Positions 51,439-61,300 of a DNA stretch of 64,000 nt are shown here, piece after piece. The translations under genes were made by a program, and so were the position numbers. The DNA is taken from assembly GCF_010550605.1 (NCBI RefSeq), contig NZ_JAAGNI010000233.1:1-64000 (forward strand), given 5' to 3'. The notes below the pieces were generated by a model. It was not told the origin of the DNA, searched no databases, and was given only the letters and a program-made list of their open reading frames with translations. The DNA is from Streptomyces sp. SID9727 (lineage in GTDB: Bacteria; Actinomycetota; Actinomycetes; Streptomycetales; Streptomycetaceae). How positions within the stretch are numbered: the first letter of the stretch is position 1; each line of letters starts with the position of its first letter.

Positions 51439-51990
51439 ATGCACCCTGTCGCCCGTTCCAGCGCCCGCCTCGCCCTGCGGGAGACCGAATTCGGCGATGT
51501 GGACGGCGTGCACGCGGTCTACGGCAACGCGGAGGCCACGCGGCACCTCTCGTTCGAGCCGCGCACCCGCACCGAGGTGAGCCAGATCGTGGCCCGCTCG
51601 GTCGCCTTCGCCGCGGCGGAGCCCCGCACGGAGTACGGCCTGGCCGTCTTGGAGCGGGACACGCAGGACTTGGTGGGAGTCGGTCGCCTGGCGGTCGACC
51701 CCCACCAACAGCGTGCGGCTACGATGGGCTTCGCGCTGCGCCCGGACGTCTGGGGCGTCGGGTACGGTCTGGAGACCGTTCACCTGCTCCTCACCGTAGC
51801 TTTCCTTGACCTGGGCCTGCACCGTGTCTGGGGCGCCCGATCGCCGCTTAACAACGCATCTGCCCGCACCATGGCCGCTGCCGGGATGGTCGAAGAGGGC
51901 GTCATCCGTGGCCACATTCTGCGCAGCGGTCAGTGGAGGGACTCCGTCGTCCACGGCATCTTGGCGGAGGAGTGGAAGCCCTCTGCCTGA
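51439..51990 (+). CDS. GNAT N-acetyltransferase (RimJ-like)
   Basis: A 183-aa acetyltransferase: N-terminal ARLALRETEFGDVDGVHAVY, middle LAVLERDTQDLVGVGRLAV, and the acetyl-CoA segment ALRPDVWGVGYGLETVHLLL with NNASARTMAAAGMVEEGVI, as in ribosomal-protein-alanine-acetyltransferase-like GNATs. The substrate is unknown. A 15-bp hairpin follows 28 bp after the stop. Confidence 0.85.
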   Translation: MHPVARSSARLALRETEFGDVDGVHAVYGNAEATRHLSFEPRTRTEVSQIVARSVAFAAAEPRTEYGLAVLERDTQDLVGVGRLAVDPHQQRAATMGFALRPDVWGVGYGLETVHLLLTVAFLDLGLHRVWGARSPLNNASARTMAAAGMVEEGVIRGHILRSGQWRDSVVHGILAEEWKPSA

Positions 51991-52018
51991 CCCGCCCGAT
52001 ACTGCCCGTTGCGGTGTC

Positions 52019-52070
52019 GATAGCCCCTGCGTGCCCGGTCCAATACAGGGCCGCACACGCAGGGGCTATC
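52019..52070. terminator. 15-bp inverted repeat, probable bidirectional terminator
   Basis: GATAGCCCCTGCGTG (52019-52033) pairs perfectly with CACGCAGGGGCTATC (52056-52070) around a 22-nt loop, between the convergent GNAT and NUDIX genes. Confidence 0.75.
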
Positions 52071-52160
52071 GCTTAGAAGACCGCACGGGCCACACAGTGA
52101 GGCGTGCACCGTCGAGCGGCTGATAGCCATGTCGGGCCGGAGCCGTTGAGCCCTCTGGTA

Positions 52161-52186
52161 GCGGCTCCGGCGGGAGCCGGAGCCGC
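52161..52186 (-). terminator. 11-bp hairpin directly after the NUDIX stop
   Basis: GCGGCTCCGGC-GGGA-GCCGGAGCCGC, perfect stem, 4-nt loop, abutting the stop codon at 52187. Confidence 0.75.
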
Positions 52187-52600
52187 TTACGCGGACAAGG
52201 TCCCGTCGAGGTAGTCCTGTACCGGCTCGAACAGCCCGTACGGCACATACTCCGGGATGTCGCTGTGGGCGACCCAGGCGAGCTCGGCCAGCTCCTCGGT
52301 ATCGGCGACGTGAGCTGTGCCGCCCACAATCTGGCAGGCGGTGTACGACATGAGGCGGCCCGTCTTGGGGTGGACGCGCTCGCCGAGCAGCTTGACCGCC
52401 TCCACGATCAGCCCTGTCTCCTCCTGGGTCTCTCGTACGGCGGCGGCCTCGCGCTCCTCGCCGGGCTCGACCTCGCCTGCGGGGAACTGCCAGGAGAGTT
52501 GACCCTCGCTCACCCGGCGGCGGACCATGAGCACACGGCCTTCCTGAACGACGATGGCGGCGGCGATGCCCGGCCGCTCGTCCGTGGTCTGCTGCGTCAC
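52187..52600 (-). CDS. NUDIX hydrolase
   Basis: A 137-aa NUDIX protein with an intact box AGEVEPGEEREAAAVRETQE followed by ETG. The sequence RPGIAAAIVVQEGRVLMVRR is typical of MutT-like enzymes. GTG 52600 follows GGAGGAGC and overlaps the upstream NUDIX stop (GTGA). Confidence 0.88.
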   Translation of the reverse strand: MTQQTTDERPGIAAAIVVQEGRVLMVRRRVSEGQLSWQFPAGEVEPGEEREAAAVRETQEETGLIVEAVKLLGERVHPKTGRLMSYTACQIVGGTAHVADTEELAELAWVAHSDIPEYVPYGLFEPVQDYLDGTLSA

Positions 52601-53256
52601 GTCTGCTCCTCCAAGGCGGCCAGGATGGGTGGGAAGATCGTATCGACGGAGATGAAGCGGGGCACCGCGTTTCTGGGCACCCACATCACGTCGATGTTCT
52701 CCGCGGTGTCGCTGTTGGTGGCTTCGCCTGCCAGGTACTCGCAGAGGAAGTACTCGCACAGGACGCCGGTCGCTGGGTGCAGCCGGTTCCCGAGATGCTT
52801 GCGTACCGCGCAGTGGACCCCTGTCTCATCCAACGTCTCGCGAACCGTGGTGGTCTCTGCCTTACCGCCGGGCTTGATGACACCAGCCGGGAACTGCCAG
52901 GTGATCCCGGCGGCGTCGCTGTCCCGACGGCAGACCAGGAGGACATCGCTGTCGCGGACGACCACCGCGATGGCCACACGCAGTGCCTGCGCACCGGGTG
53001 GAACCGAGTCTGACGGTGCCTGCTCCTTCGCCAGCAGAAGCGCGAAGCGCTGACGCGCGGCGGGCGGGGCCTGCTCATGCGCCGTGTCGAGCAGCTGCTG
53101 CATCTCCCGGCGAGGCATGACAGACGCATCGGCATGCCAGGCCGCTACCGTCCTGACGGCGATGCCCAGGTGAGCGGCGAACTGTTCGTTCCCGAGCCGC
53201 AGAGCGGACTGCAGCAGGCACGCGTACCGGCCGCTCCAGCGCTCGACCACGTCCAC
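52597..53256 (-). CDS. HTH-NUDIX fusion protein
   Basis: A 219-aa protein. The first ~75 residues look like an XRE-type DNA-binding segment (LRLGNEQFAAHLGIAVRTVA, AWHADASVMPRREMQQLL). Residues ~90-215 form a NUDIX domain with a degenerate box (AGVIKPGGKAETTTVRETLD then ETG). The arrangement recalls NrtR-type NUDIX regulators, with the domain order reversed. It overlaps the second NUDIX gene by 4 nt. Three phased ACTGCA repeats lie 50-80 bp upstream of its start. Confidence 0.78.
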   Translation of the reverse strand: MDVVERWSGRYACLLQSALRLGNEQFAAHLGIAVRTVAAWHADASVMPRREMQQLLDTAHEQAPPAARQRFALLLAKEQAPSDSVPPGAQALRVAIAVVVRDSDVLLVCRRDSDAAGITWQFPAGVIKPGGKAETTTVRETLDETGVHCAVRKHLGNRLHPATGVLCEYFLCEYLAGEATNSDTAENIDVMWVPRNAVPRFISVDTIFPPILAALEEQT

Positions 53257-53662
53257 GAGGATTGCCCCCTCTTCGCTGTCTTAGTGCAGGAACCCCGTCC
53301 GCCCAGACTGCACTCCCACTGCACCGGCACTGCATGGCCTCGCGCGAAGAGCTTCGGAAGAATCGAAGTCACCGGAAGCCGAGGAGCCACTGCCGGCAAC
53401 TCAGCTCCTGAGAGACGTAACAAGAGGCGCGAGAGCATCGGACGACCACAGGGAGATTCTAGGTGCGCACGCTCAGCGGATAGCAGGTAATGGCAAGTTG
53501 GCCAGATCGGGACGCTGGCGAACCGGTCGTCGCTTCCTCACGGATGATCGCCCTCCCGGGGCCTTGCCCACACGTCTGAACCACCCGGTCAGCGCCGGTA
53601 ACCTCAACGGACGACGGCTGATAGCACGTCACGTTCGTTTCAGGCACGGCGAAAGGAAGTTA
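53257..53662. other. Divergent intergenic region with operator-like repeats
   Basis: 406 bp without a gene. It separates the minus-strand NUDIX pair from the plus-strand NDK operon and must hold promoters for both. ACTGCA repeats cluster at 53283-53334. Confidence 0.5.
53307..53334. repeat. Three ACTGCA repeats with 11-bp period
   Basis: ACTGCA at 53307, 53318 and 53329, one helical turn apart, with an inverted AGTGCAG at 53283. They lie upstream of the HTH-NUDIX start and could be its operator. Confidence 0.5.
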
Positions 53663-54172
53663 ATGGCCGAGGTTCAGGCACACACTGTCGAGCGCACGCT
53701 CGTCCTGCTCAAGCCCGATGCGCTGGCGCGTGGCCTGGCGGGCAGGATCATCTCGCGGTTCGAGGACGCCGCACTGAAGATCGTCGGCACGAAAATGAAG
53801 TGGATGGACGAGGAGTTCACCCGCAAGCACTACTTCGACCTGGAGGAGCGGCTGGGGGCCGAGGTCTACAACGTCACCTCGACGTTCATGCAGCAGGGGC
53901 CGGTCATCGCCCTAGTGCTGGAAGGCTTCGACGCGATTGCAACGGTCCGCAAGATCGTCGGTAGCACGTACCCGAACCAGGCTCCGGCCGGCACGGTGCG
54001 GGGAGACCTCTCCCACTACAGCTCGGCGGCCAGCATCGCCTCGGGCAAGGCGGTCGCGAACCTCGTACACGCCTCCGGAAACGCGGAGGAGGCCCAGCAG
54101 GAGGTGGAGCTGTGGTTCGACAAGGGCGAACTGCAGGACTACAAGACGCTGGCCGAGATCTACACCTACTAG
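53663..54172 (+). CDS. Nucleoside diphosphate kinase, long form
   Basis: A 169-aa NDK. LLKPDALARGLAGRIISRFE contains K17, TVRKIVGSTYPNQAPAGTVRGD carries the nucleotide-binding Args, and H136 in NLVHASGNAEEA is the phosphorylated His (canonical NxxHGSD). About ten residues are inserted between GTVRGD and the active site. GAAAGGAAG precedes ATG 53663. It is likely a second, pathway-linked copy and starts the plus-strand operon. Confidence 0.88.
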   Translation: MAEVQAHTVERTLVLLKPDALARGLAGRIISRFEDAALKIVGTKMKWMDEEFTRKHYFDLEERLGAEVYNVTSTFMQQGPVIALVLEGFDAIATVRKIVGSTYPNQAPAGTVRGDLSHYSSAASIASGKAVANLVHASGNAEEAQQEVELWFDKGELQDYKTLAEIYTY

Positions 54173-54252
54173 CAGCGGGTCACGGCGTCACCGCAGGGAT
54201 ACCTGGGCGTTGATCACCACTGGGGCACGACCGTTTGAACCGAGAGGGCACC

Positions 54253-54552
54253 ATGACCAACCAGACCCGCCTTGCCTCCACCGACGAGCTGGAGTCGATC
54301 TTCCAGCGCGAGCTGGCGACCGACCGCTGGGCAGCCACCGAGACCGCCTACGCCCTGGCCGTACGCCATCGCGACCTGGGTGACTGGCCCGCGTCGCGTG
54401 AGTGGGTCGAGCAGTGCCTGCGTCTGCTGGAGGGCTTCCCCGGCGAGACGGAGGAGCAGGTCGCCACCGCCCGTACGTCGGTGGGAGGCGTCTCCCTGCC
54501 GACTTACCTGCACGCGGGTGTCGTCGAGGCGCGCTTCGGCGACCTCGGCTGA
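54253..54552 (+). CDS. Unknown 99-aa protein
   Basis: A small helical protein (ELESIFQRELATDRWAATET, YALAVRHRDLGDWPASREWV, EQCLRLLEGFPGETEEQVAT) resembling one TPR-like helical hairpin. GAGAGGG precedes ATG 54253. No family recognised. A long hairpin follows its stop. Confidence 0.6.
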   Translation: MTNQTRLASTDELESIFQRELATDRWAATETAYALAVRHRDLGDWPASREWVEQCLRLLEGFPGETEEQVATARTSVGGVSLPTYLHAGVVEARFGDLG

Positions 54553-54567
54553 GACCTACCGATTCAC

Positions 54568-54609
54568 CTGGGGGATGCGGCCGGCCCCCGTATCGGCCGC
54601 ATCCCCCAG
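54568..54609 (+). terminator. 16-bp hairpin inside the NDK operon
   Basis: CTGGGGGATGCGGCCG (54568-54583) and CGGCCGCATCCCCCAG (54594-54609), perfect, 10-nt loop, just after the 99-aa gene. Downstream genes must be transcribed through it or from a new promoter. Confidence 0.8.
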
Positions 54610-54704
54610 ATTGACCACCAACCTCATAGCGGCGCCCGACCGGACAGCCCCCGCACGACAGGGCCCGGCTGGCCTCGCCATGCCCGAAACGAGGAGATAG
54701 GCCC

Positions 54705-55289
54705 GTGGCCGTCGAGATCGAGATGCGTGCCCGCTTCACCAAGGAGATCCACGACCAGCTCGTCACCCGCCTGAAGGCGGACGGGGAGGACCTGGGCCCC
54801 GACGACAAACACATCTACTTCTACGTGCTCCCCGACCAGCTGCTGAAGGTCACCGACAACACCGCCGGCGGCACCGCCAAGATCACCCTGAAGGGCAGCA
54901 AGATCGGTCAGGGGGCGGCCTTCGCCGAGACCGAGTTCGCCATCGCCCCCGCCGACGTCCCCGCCGCAGTGAAGGTGTTCAACGCCCTCGGTTTCGAGAC
55001 GACGATGCACGAGGCGTTCAATTTCCGTCACAATTTCCGCTTCGACGACGTCGAGATCGCGGTCAAGTGGAGTGAGGCGTGGGGCTACCACGCCGAGTTC
55101 GAGGTTCTGCTGGAAGACGGCGCCTCGGACGCCGCCCGAGCCGAGGCCGAGGCCAGGATCACGGACGTCGCTACGGCGCTCGGCGTGACCCTGATGACGG
55201 AGCAGGAGCTGGCTGACTTCACCGCCGCCTTCGAGGCGGCTGAGAAGGAACGCAAGGAGCGCGAACAGCAGGCCGCGCCGATCCGGTAG
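54705..55289 (+). CDS. CYTH-like (triphosphate tunnel) domain protein
   Basis: A 194-aa protein whose start VAVEIEMRARF carries the ExExR pattern of CYTH/thiamine-triphosphatase-like proteins, and whose further sequence (HIYFYVLPDQLLKVTD, AKITLKGSKIGQG, RHNFRFDDVEIAVKWSEAWG) fits the tunnel fold. These enzymes act on organic or inorganic triphosphates. GTG 54705 follows GAGGAGATAG. Confidence 0.65.
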   Translation: MAVEIEMRARFTKEIHDQLVTRLKADGEDLGPDDKHIYFYVLPDQLLKVTDNTAGGTAKITLKGSKIGQGAAFAETEFAIAPADVPAAVKVFNALGFETTMHEAFNFRHNFRFDDVEIAVKWSEAWGYHAEFEVLLEDGASDAARAEAEARITDVATALGVTLMTEQELADFTAAFEAAEKERKEREQQAAPIR

Positions 55290-55328
55290 GGAGCATCACC
55301 GCGGAGACCACCAAGGGGGTGGGCACGA

Positions 55329-56093
55329 GTGAGCACGACCCCGTTGACCGCAAGTCTGATCAACCTGGCTGCCCGAGGGCAGCTCCCGCTCCACCAGCAC
55401 ATGGACCACGCGACCATCACGTGGATCAGCGACCACAGGCCCGACCTTCCGCCGACGCCGACACCGGCCCTGCGCCCACAGTCGAAGGAACTGCTCGCAC
55501 ACGGCGGAATGCCGACGCGGTGGTGGGCAGACCCCCGGCTGTACACGTCGCTCCACGGCGTGCGGCACGCCATGAGGACGGCGGCGCTCGCCGCCGTCCT
55601 CGCCGAGGCGAACGGCCTCGACGACGCCGACACCACCACAGCGATCCTCGCCGCCGCCGTACACGACTGCCAGCGACGCCATGACCAGGACGACCGCGGG
55701 CATGGCGCCCGCGCGGCCGTCTGGCTCGCGGCGAACGCCGACACCGTCTGGGGCCACTTCGGCCTCACCGCCATGCCTCGGCGGATCGTGCAGGCGGCCA
55801 CGGCCGTACGGCTGCACGACATCCCCTACGAGGAGTTCGCGGCCGCTAACAAGGCCGACCACGCCCGCGCCGAGCGCATCACCGACCTGGTCAAGGCCGC
55901 CGACGCCCTGGACCGCTACCGCTTGCCCAAGCTCAAGTGGTGGCCCGACTCCCGGTACGTCCGCGAACCCGCCTTCGACCAACTGGGTGGGCTGGCCTTC
56001 GACCTGGTCCTGGTCTCGGAGCAGGCTTACCTCGCCGGGGCCAGCGGTCCCGCGGCCGTCCGCTACGCACTCGCCGAGAAGGGCCTGGTCTGA
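55329..56093 (+). CDS. HD-domain phosphohydrolase-like protein
   Basis: A 254-aa protein with the HD metal pattern: H80 (LHGVRHAMRT), H112-D113 (AAVHDCQRRHD) and a distal D in KAADALDRYR. The family includes nucleotide phosphohydrolases. It lies two bases ahead of the 463-aa gene and next to the NDK and CYTH-like genes, consistent with a nucleotide-related pathway. Confidence 0.78.
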   Translation: MSTTPLTASLINLAARGQLPLHQHMDHATITWISDHRPDLPPTPTPALRPQSKELLAHGGMPTRWWADPRLYTSLHGVRHAMRTAALAAVLAEANGLDDADTTTAILAAAVHDCQRRHDQDDRGHGARAAVWLAANADTVWGHFGLTAMPRRIVQAATAVRLHDIPYEEFAAANKADHARAERITDLVKAADALDRYRLPKLKWWPDSRYVREPAFDQLGGLAFDLVLVSEQAYLAGASGPAAVRYALAEKGLV

Positions 56094-56095
56094 CC

Positions 56096-57487
56096 ATGGA
56101 CTTCCTCGACACCTACCACCTGTGGGCCGACGCCCACGCCTTCTACGACTCCACCCTCATCAGCCCCTCCGACCACACCGGTCCGCTCGCCACCCAGACC
56201 GCCACCTGGGACCGACGTCTCGCCGAGGAGACACCGAACGGGCACCTGCTGCGGCAGAACGCCCTCTTCGATTCCCTGAGCGGTAACGGCAAGCTGCACC
56301 TGCTGCACGTCACCCACGCCCTGGAGGAGATCGGCCAGCAGGGGGTCCTCTACCCGTCGGGCGGATGCCTCGTCGGCAGCATCTACTGCGCGCCACTGAC
56401 CGCGACCGACCAGGGGCTTCGGATGCACAATCTCGGCTCCTACGTCCTGACGAAGGAGGCGCCGGCCTTCCTGGCCAAGCTCGGCGTCACCGATCGCGTC
56501 CCCACCCCACTGATCTTCGAGATCGACACCCCGCCGCAGGCGTACCGCGGACTCGCCGGAGTGGACTACCTGCGCCTGGGCCTCATCCACTTACAGATCT
56601 ACAGCCACCTCGAATACCTGCTGAGCAAGAACGAACGGCACCAGCTGCGCGAGACCGTCGTCAGCCGCGTCAAGAACTCATCCGCGTTCCTCGCCACCGC
56701 TGCCGGCGTCGCCTACCGGGGCACTCGGGTCGACGCCGAGCCGTTCCTCAAGCTGCTCGACGAGACGATCCCCCGGCTGCCGATTCTCGGCTACCTGTAC
56801 TTCGAAGCGGTCGCCGAGTACCTGATGCTCCACTCGGCCTCCCGGCACACCCGGCGCCTGGCCGAGCTCGGCGAGCTGAACAACTGGCTGTACAAGGAGA
56901 TGCTGTTTGCCTCCTTCCCAGCGATGGCAGGCAAGTTCGACCTGGCCAAGTTCCGTCCCCGCCCGAAGCAGCTGGCCGCGCTCATCCACCGAGTCGACCC
57001 GACCATCGACACCAACCACGCGAGCGCGTACCTGGTCGAACGGATCAGCTACCTCGTCGCCGCCCGCCTCTTCGCAGCCGACGAGGTCCCCGAAGCCTGG
57101 CACCACACGCGCTGGGAGTTCGACTCGCTGGCCACCCCGCTGGGACCGCTTCTCGGCCACCTCATCCACCGGGAACTGCGCACCTTCGGTCGCTATCCGG
57201 ACTTCTACTTCTACTTCGACCAGCACAAGGCGCTGCAAGCCTGGAACTACTGGAACCACATGGACATCGTGGCTCCGTTTAACGGCACGATGCCCAAAGG
57301 CGAGATCGGCATCAACCCGGCCTACCCCGACCTCGACTACCGCGTCTGGCGCGCCGAACAGGACGACGCCGACCACCTTCACCCCGCCGAAGAGCTCGCG
57401 CTGACCATCGCCCCGCGGCTGGTGGACATCAAGTACACCCTCATGCGCAACAACCAGTGGACCGCCCCCGCGCCCAGCGCCGCCTGA
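56096..57487 (+). CDS. Unknown 463-aa protein
   Basis: No recognised family. It is soluble, rich in aromatics, with notable segments LYPSGGCLVGSIYCAPLT, YLRLGLIHLQIYSHLEYLL and YPDFYFYFDQHKALQAWNYW. ATG 56096 follows the HD stop by 2 nt, so translation is coupled. Neighbours suggest that it acts on a nucleotide- or phosphate-containing metabolite, which is inference. Confidence 0.65.
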   Translation: MDFLDTYHLWADAHAFYDSTLISPSDHTGPLATQTATWDRRLAEETPNGHLLRQNALFDSLSGNGKLHLLHVTHALEEIGQQGVLYPSGGCLVGSIYCAPLTATDQGLRMHNLGSYVLTKEAPAFLAKLGVTDRVPTPLIFEIDTPPQAYRGLAGVDYLRLGLIHLQIYSHLEYLLSKNERHQLRETVVSRVKNSSAFLATAAGVAYRGTRVDAEPFLKLLDETIPRLPILGYLYFEAVAEYLMLHSASRHTRRLAELGELNNWLYKEMLFASFPAMAGKFDLAKFRPRPKQLAALIHRVDPTIDTNHASAYLVERISYLVAARLFAADEVPEAWHHTRWEFDSLATPLGPLLGHLIHRELRTFGRYPDFYFYFDQHKALQAWNYWNHMDIVAPFNGTMPKGEIGINPAYPDLDYRVWRAEQDDADHLHPAEELALTIAPRLVDIKYTLMRNNQWTAPAPSAA

Positions 57488-57550
57488 TCACCACCGCCGC
57501 CACACGCGGCCCACCCCACCCCGAGCAACCTCACACGCAGGAGATCCGTG

Positions 57551-58288
57551 ATGAGTCCCTCCAGCATGCCCTCCGTCGACCTCCTTGGCGAGCAGATCGC
57601 CTCCGTCCTCGCCGACCCCGCCACCACCCACGGCCTCGCCCGCACCCTCCGGACCGCCGCCAAGGAGATCGCCCTCCACCGCTACCACCACGCCAGTCGC
57701 CGCGCCTGGCCCAACGGCCGCATCGACGACAAGCCCGACCGGGTCCAGATCGGCGGGGGAGGCCACCGCATCGATGGCTTCTTCAACATCGACCTCGTCC
57801 CGCCGGCCGACCTCCTGTGGGACATCCGCGAAGGCATCCCCCTCCAGGACGACAGCACCGTCGAGATCTTCTCCGAACACTTCCTGGAACACATCGACTA
57901 CCCGCGCTCCGCGAAGCACTACGTCCGCGAGGCCCACCGCGTCCTCATGCCGGGCGGCCAGATCATCACCGGCGTCCCCGACGCCGCCTTCGCCCTCAAC
58001 CAGTACCCCGGCCCCCTCGACGCCTCCGACGAGACAATCGAGCGCTGGTACGCCAAGCGCGACTGCCGCACCGACATCAACACCCGTCTCGACCTCGTCA
58101 ACCTCGTCTTCCGAGACCAGGACGACGATCCCACGTACACCCCACACCTATGGGCCTACGACCACGAGAAGCTCGTCCAGTTCTTCACCGAGGCCGGCTT
58201 CACCACCGTGGAGCCCTGGACCTTCGACCCCAGCATGGCCAGCCCGAAGCGCCGCTGGGGCAGCGTCTACGTCATCGCCACGAAGTAG
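57551..58288 (+). CDS. Class I SAM-dependent methyltransferase-like protein
   Basis: A 245-aa protein resembling UbiE-type methyltransferases (VQIGGGGHRIDGFFNIDLV, VEIFSEHFLEHIDYPRSAKH, YVREAHRVLMPGGQIITGVP). Motif I is poor in Gly-x-Gly order and may be altered. AGGAGA lies before ATG 57551. Last gene of the NDK operon; a 12-bp terminator follows. Confidence 0.78.
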   Translation: MSPSSMPSVDLLGEQIASVLADPATTHGLARTLRTAAKEIALHRYHHASRRAWPNGRIDDKPDRVQIGGGGHRIDGFFNIDLVPPADLLWDIREGIPLQDDSTVEIFSEHFLEHIDYPRSAKHYVREAHRVLMPGGQIITGVPDAAFALNQYPGPLDASDETIERWYAKRDCRTDINTRLDLVNLVFRDQDDDPTYTPHLWAYDHEKLVQFFTEAGFTTVEPWTFDPSMASPKRRWGSVYVIATK

Positions 58289-58297
58289 CCCACAGGC

Positions 58298-58324
58298 TCT
58301 CTCCGGGCCCGGGGCCCGGAGAGA
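58298..58324. terminator. 12-bp bidirectional terminator
   Basis: TCTCTCCGGGCC-CGG-GGCCCGGAGAGA, perfect stem, 3-nt loop, between the convergent methyltransferase and hsdR genes. Confidence 0.8.
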
Positions 58325-58372
58325 CTGCTGCAGGGCTGGATGACATCTTGGCCTGGCTCGCTGCGAGGCGGT

Positions 58373-61300
58373 TCAGTAGTTCTCCCGCACGTACTCATAC
58401 GTTCGATCGAACAACTGCCCCTTGATCGGCAAGCTGTATTCCTTCAAGACAGAACGCAGCTCGCGACGAACGCGTTTGTCGCCCGCATCGCTCGCGCTCC
58501 AACCGGCATAGGCGACCTCGACGACGATCGAGTCGATCCGCGCGGCTATGTCAGGGACGATCTTGTGCAGCCCGGGCGGCGTGTTCTCAGCGACGATCTG
58601 AGTGAGCGCCCCACGCTTCGGATCGGCTAGCCGGTCGAGCGCCGCCTGGTCGCCCTGTTCCGCTGCTCGATCTGCGGCGACCACATCCTGAGCGATCTTC
58701 AGCGCCGCCTCGAGGAACGCCAGAGAATCCTCGACGGTTTCGATCGCCTTGGCACGGAGCTTCTCGATCCGCTCCGCCAGCGACTGGTACGCGGGGCTCT
58801 CGGTATCGGCGAGCCGACGCCTGAGGCGCGCCTCGATCGAGTCGAGGACCTCCTTGTACACGTCCTCGGCCTTCGACTCCGGCCTCTGCTGCTCGGAGAG
58901 TTTCAGCTGCTCGGCGATCTTCTTGACCAGCTCCAGGCCAGCAGCGTCGAGCGTGACTGTCTTCGACGGCATCGATTTCACGCCCACCTCGCTCATGTGG
59001 CCGTGAATCAGGTCTGTGGTCTTCGCGCCGAGACGGGCCCAGAGAAAAGTCTTGGAGACGTCCTTGGGCCGGATCGACTCGTAGACCTTCGCGAGCCAGA
59101 AGTACTGCCCTTTGAATGGCTGGAGCATCGGGTGCGGGTCGAGGAACTCCCACACCGTCTGCAGCGCTACGTAGGTCTCGATGAACTCGGTGCGCTGCGC
59201 GCCGCCCTCGGGAATCCGCTCATGGGCCTCGGCGAGCGACTCGAACGACGAGTCGCTGGTGTCAATGCCGCTGAACAGATGGAGCAGACGCGTGAGGTCG
59301 GCGACAAACTTACCCGCTAGCTTGGAGGCGTCAGTGACGTTGAGCTCGTCCTCTTCACCGTCCTTCACCTTCGGGTCAACGACAGCCCTGCCAATGGCCC
59401 TCGCGAGACCGATGTAGTCGACGACCCGCCCGAAGTCCTTGCGCTGACCGGTGACAGGGTTCTTCCACGGGCGGTTGGGCCGCGTGATCGTCTGGAACAG
59501 GTTCGTGTCCTTGGCAGGCTTGTCGAGATACAGCACGCCCTCAATAGGCGCGTTGAAGCCGGTCATCCACTTCGCGGTGACGACGATGAACGACATCGGG
59601 TCATCGACCTTCTTGAAGCGGCGCTTGAGCGCTTCCTCCTGCTCCGGTGTGAGCAGGTGCTTCTTGTGTTCCTTGGGGGTCTCCTTGCTGTCGGCGACGT
59701 GCATCACCACACCGACCTCACGGAGTCGTCCATCCGGCATGACCGCAGCACGGCGCTTCAGCTCGGTCTCGATTGCCTTGGCGTAGGCGATCACCAGGCG
59801 CTGGTTGTAGGCCACGACCTGAGCCTTCTGCCCCAGAGGCGCGACATAGGTAAGGAAGTGGTCGACGATGTCTCTGCACACGGCAGCCACGCGCTCGGGG
59901 TTGGAGAGGATCGTCTCGATGTGAGAAGCTTTTCCTGACAGAAAGACCTTCTCCTCCTCGTCCAGGCCCTCCTCCGTGGCCAGCTCGTCGAATGCCTCGT
60001 CCAGGGCTTCTTTGTCGAGGTTGAATCCGACAGACCGGCCCTCCACGATCACTGGCTTGGTGAACCCATCGGCGATCGATTGTTCCGGCGTGTACCGCGA
60101 CATGACAAAGTCCGGGTCGTCCGGGTCGCCGAACAGCTTGAATGTCGAACGGTCCTTGTCCTGGATCGCGGTACCCGTCGCACCGAAGAACTTCGCGTTC
60201 GGCACTGCTGCGCGCCATGCGTCGCCGAACTTCCCCTCCTGTGAGCGGTGCGCCTCGTCGACGAGGACCACGATGTTTGACCGGTTGTTCAGGTGGCCGG
60301 CCTCAGCGAACTTGTGCACCGTCGTGATGATCACACCGGGTTCACCGCTGCGCAGCAGAGCGTGCAGCTCGCGCCGGTTGCGGGGCACCGTCATCCGCGG
60401 CATGCCGGCGGTCTCGAACATCTCCGCCGTCTGCCGGACCAGATCCTTGCGGTCGGCGATCACGATGACCGTCGGCGCGCTCCCGAACTTCCCCGTCACC
60501 GCGTCGTCCCGCAGTAAACGGGCGGCGGCGAACGCCATGAGTTCGGTCTTGCCCGATCCCTGGTGATGCCAGATCAGTCCGCCTGGACGGCCTGCGAGAA
60601 CCTTGGCGTGGATCGCCAGCGCCGCCTCGAACTGCGGGTAACGAGGCAGGAACTTGATGTCGACCTCGGAGGCGTCCCGAGCGTGACGGAACATCACCAG
60701 GTCCTTGAGGATCGGCAGGATCGTCTCCGGCCGCAGCAGCAAGCGCGCGGCCCGCTCGACTCGAGCCGGACCCGTGACGGTTTTTGGGTCGTCCTCAGTG
60801 GATCCCCACGGGGCCCAGATCTCGGAGTCGGGGTCCGGGACCGCACGGATCGGGGCCATGCGGAACTCCAGGCCCTCGGTGGCGACGTTGAAGACGTTCG
60901 TCGCGAAGAAGTTCGGGTACTCCTCCTCGTACACGTCGTGAAGGTCCTTCGCGGCGTTGACCCATGAGACCTGATGCTTCACCGGTGTCTTGGTCTCGGC
61001 AACGACCAGCGGGAACCCGTTGACGTAGTAGACGACGTCGAACCGGCGCGGTTTGGTCGCACCGTTGATGGTGACCTCGTCGGCGACAGTGAAGCGGTTG
61101 TTGTCGAGGTTCTTGAAGTCGATCAGCCGACGAGGCACATGCCTGCCGTCGATCGTCGTGAACGAGTGGTCGCCACGAAGCATGACGGTCAGCCGCTCGT
61201 TGGCCGCGACGAGACCGTTATGCGCATCGAGGACAGCCTGATTAAGTTCATGCAGGACGAGGTCCGCCGACTCGGGGTCGTCGACCAGCTCCGGGTTCAG

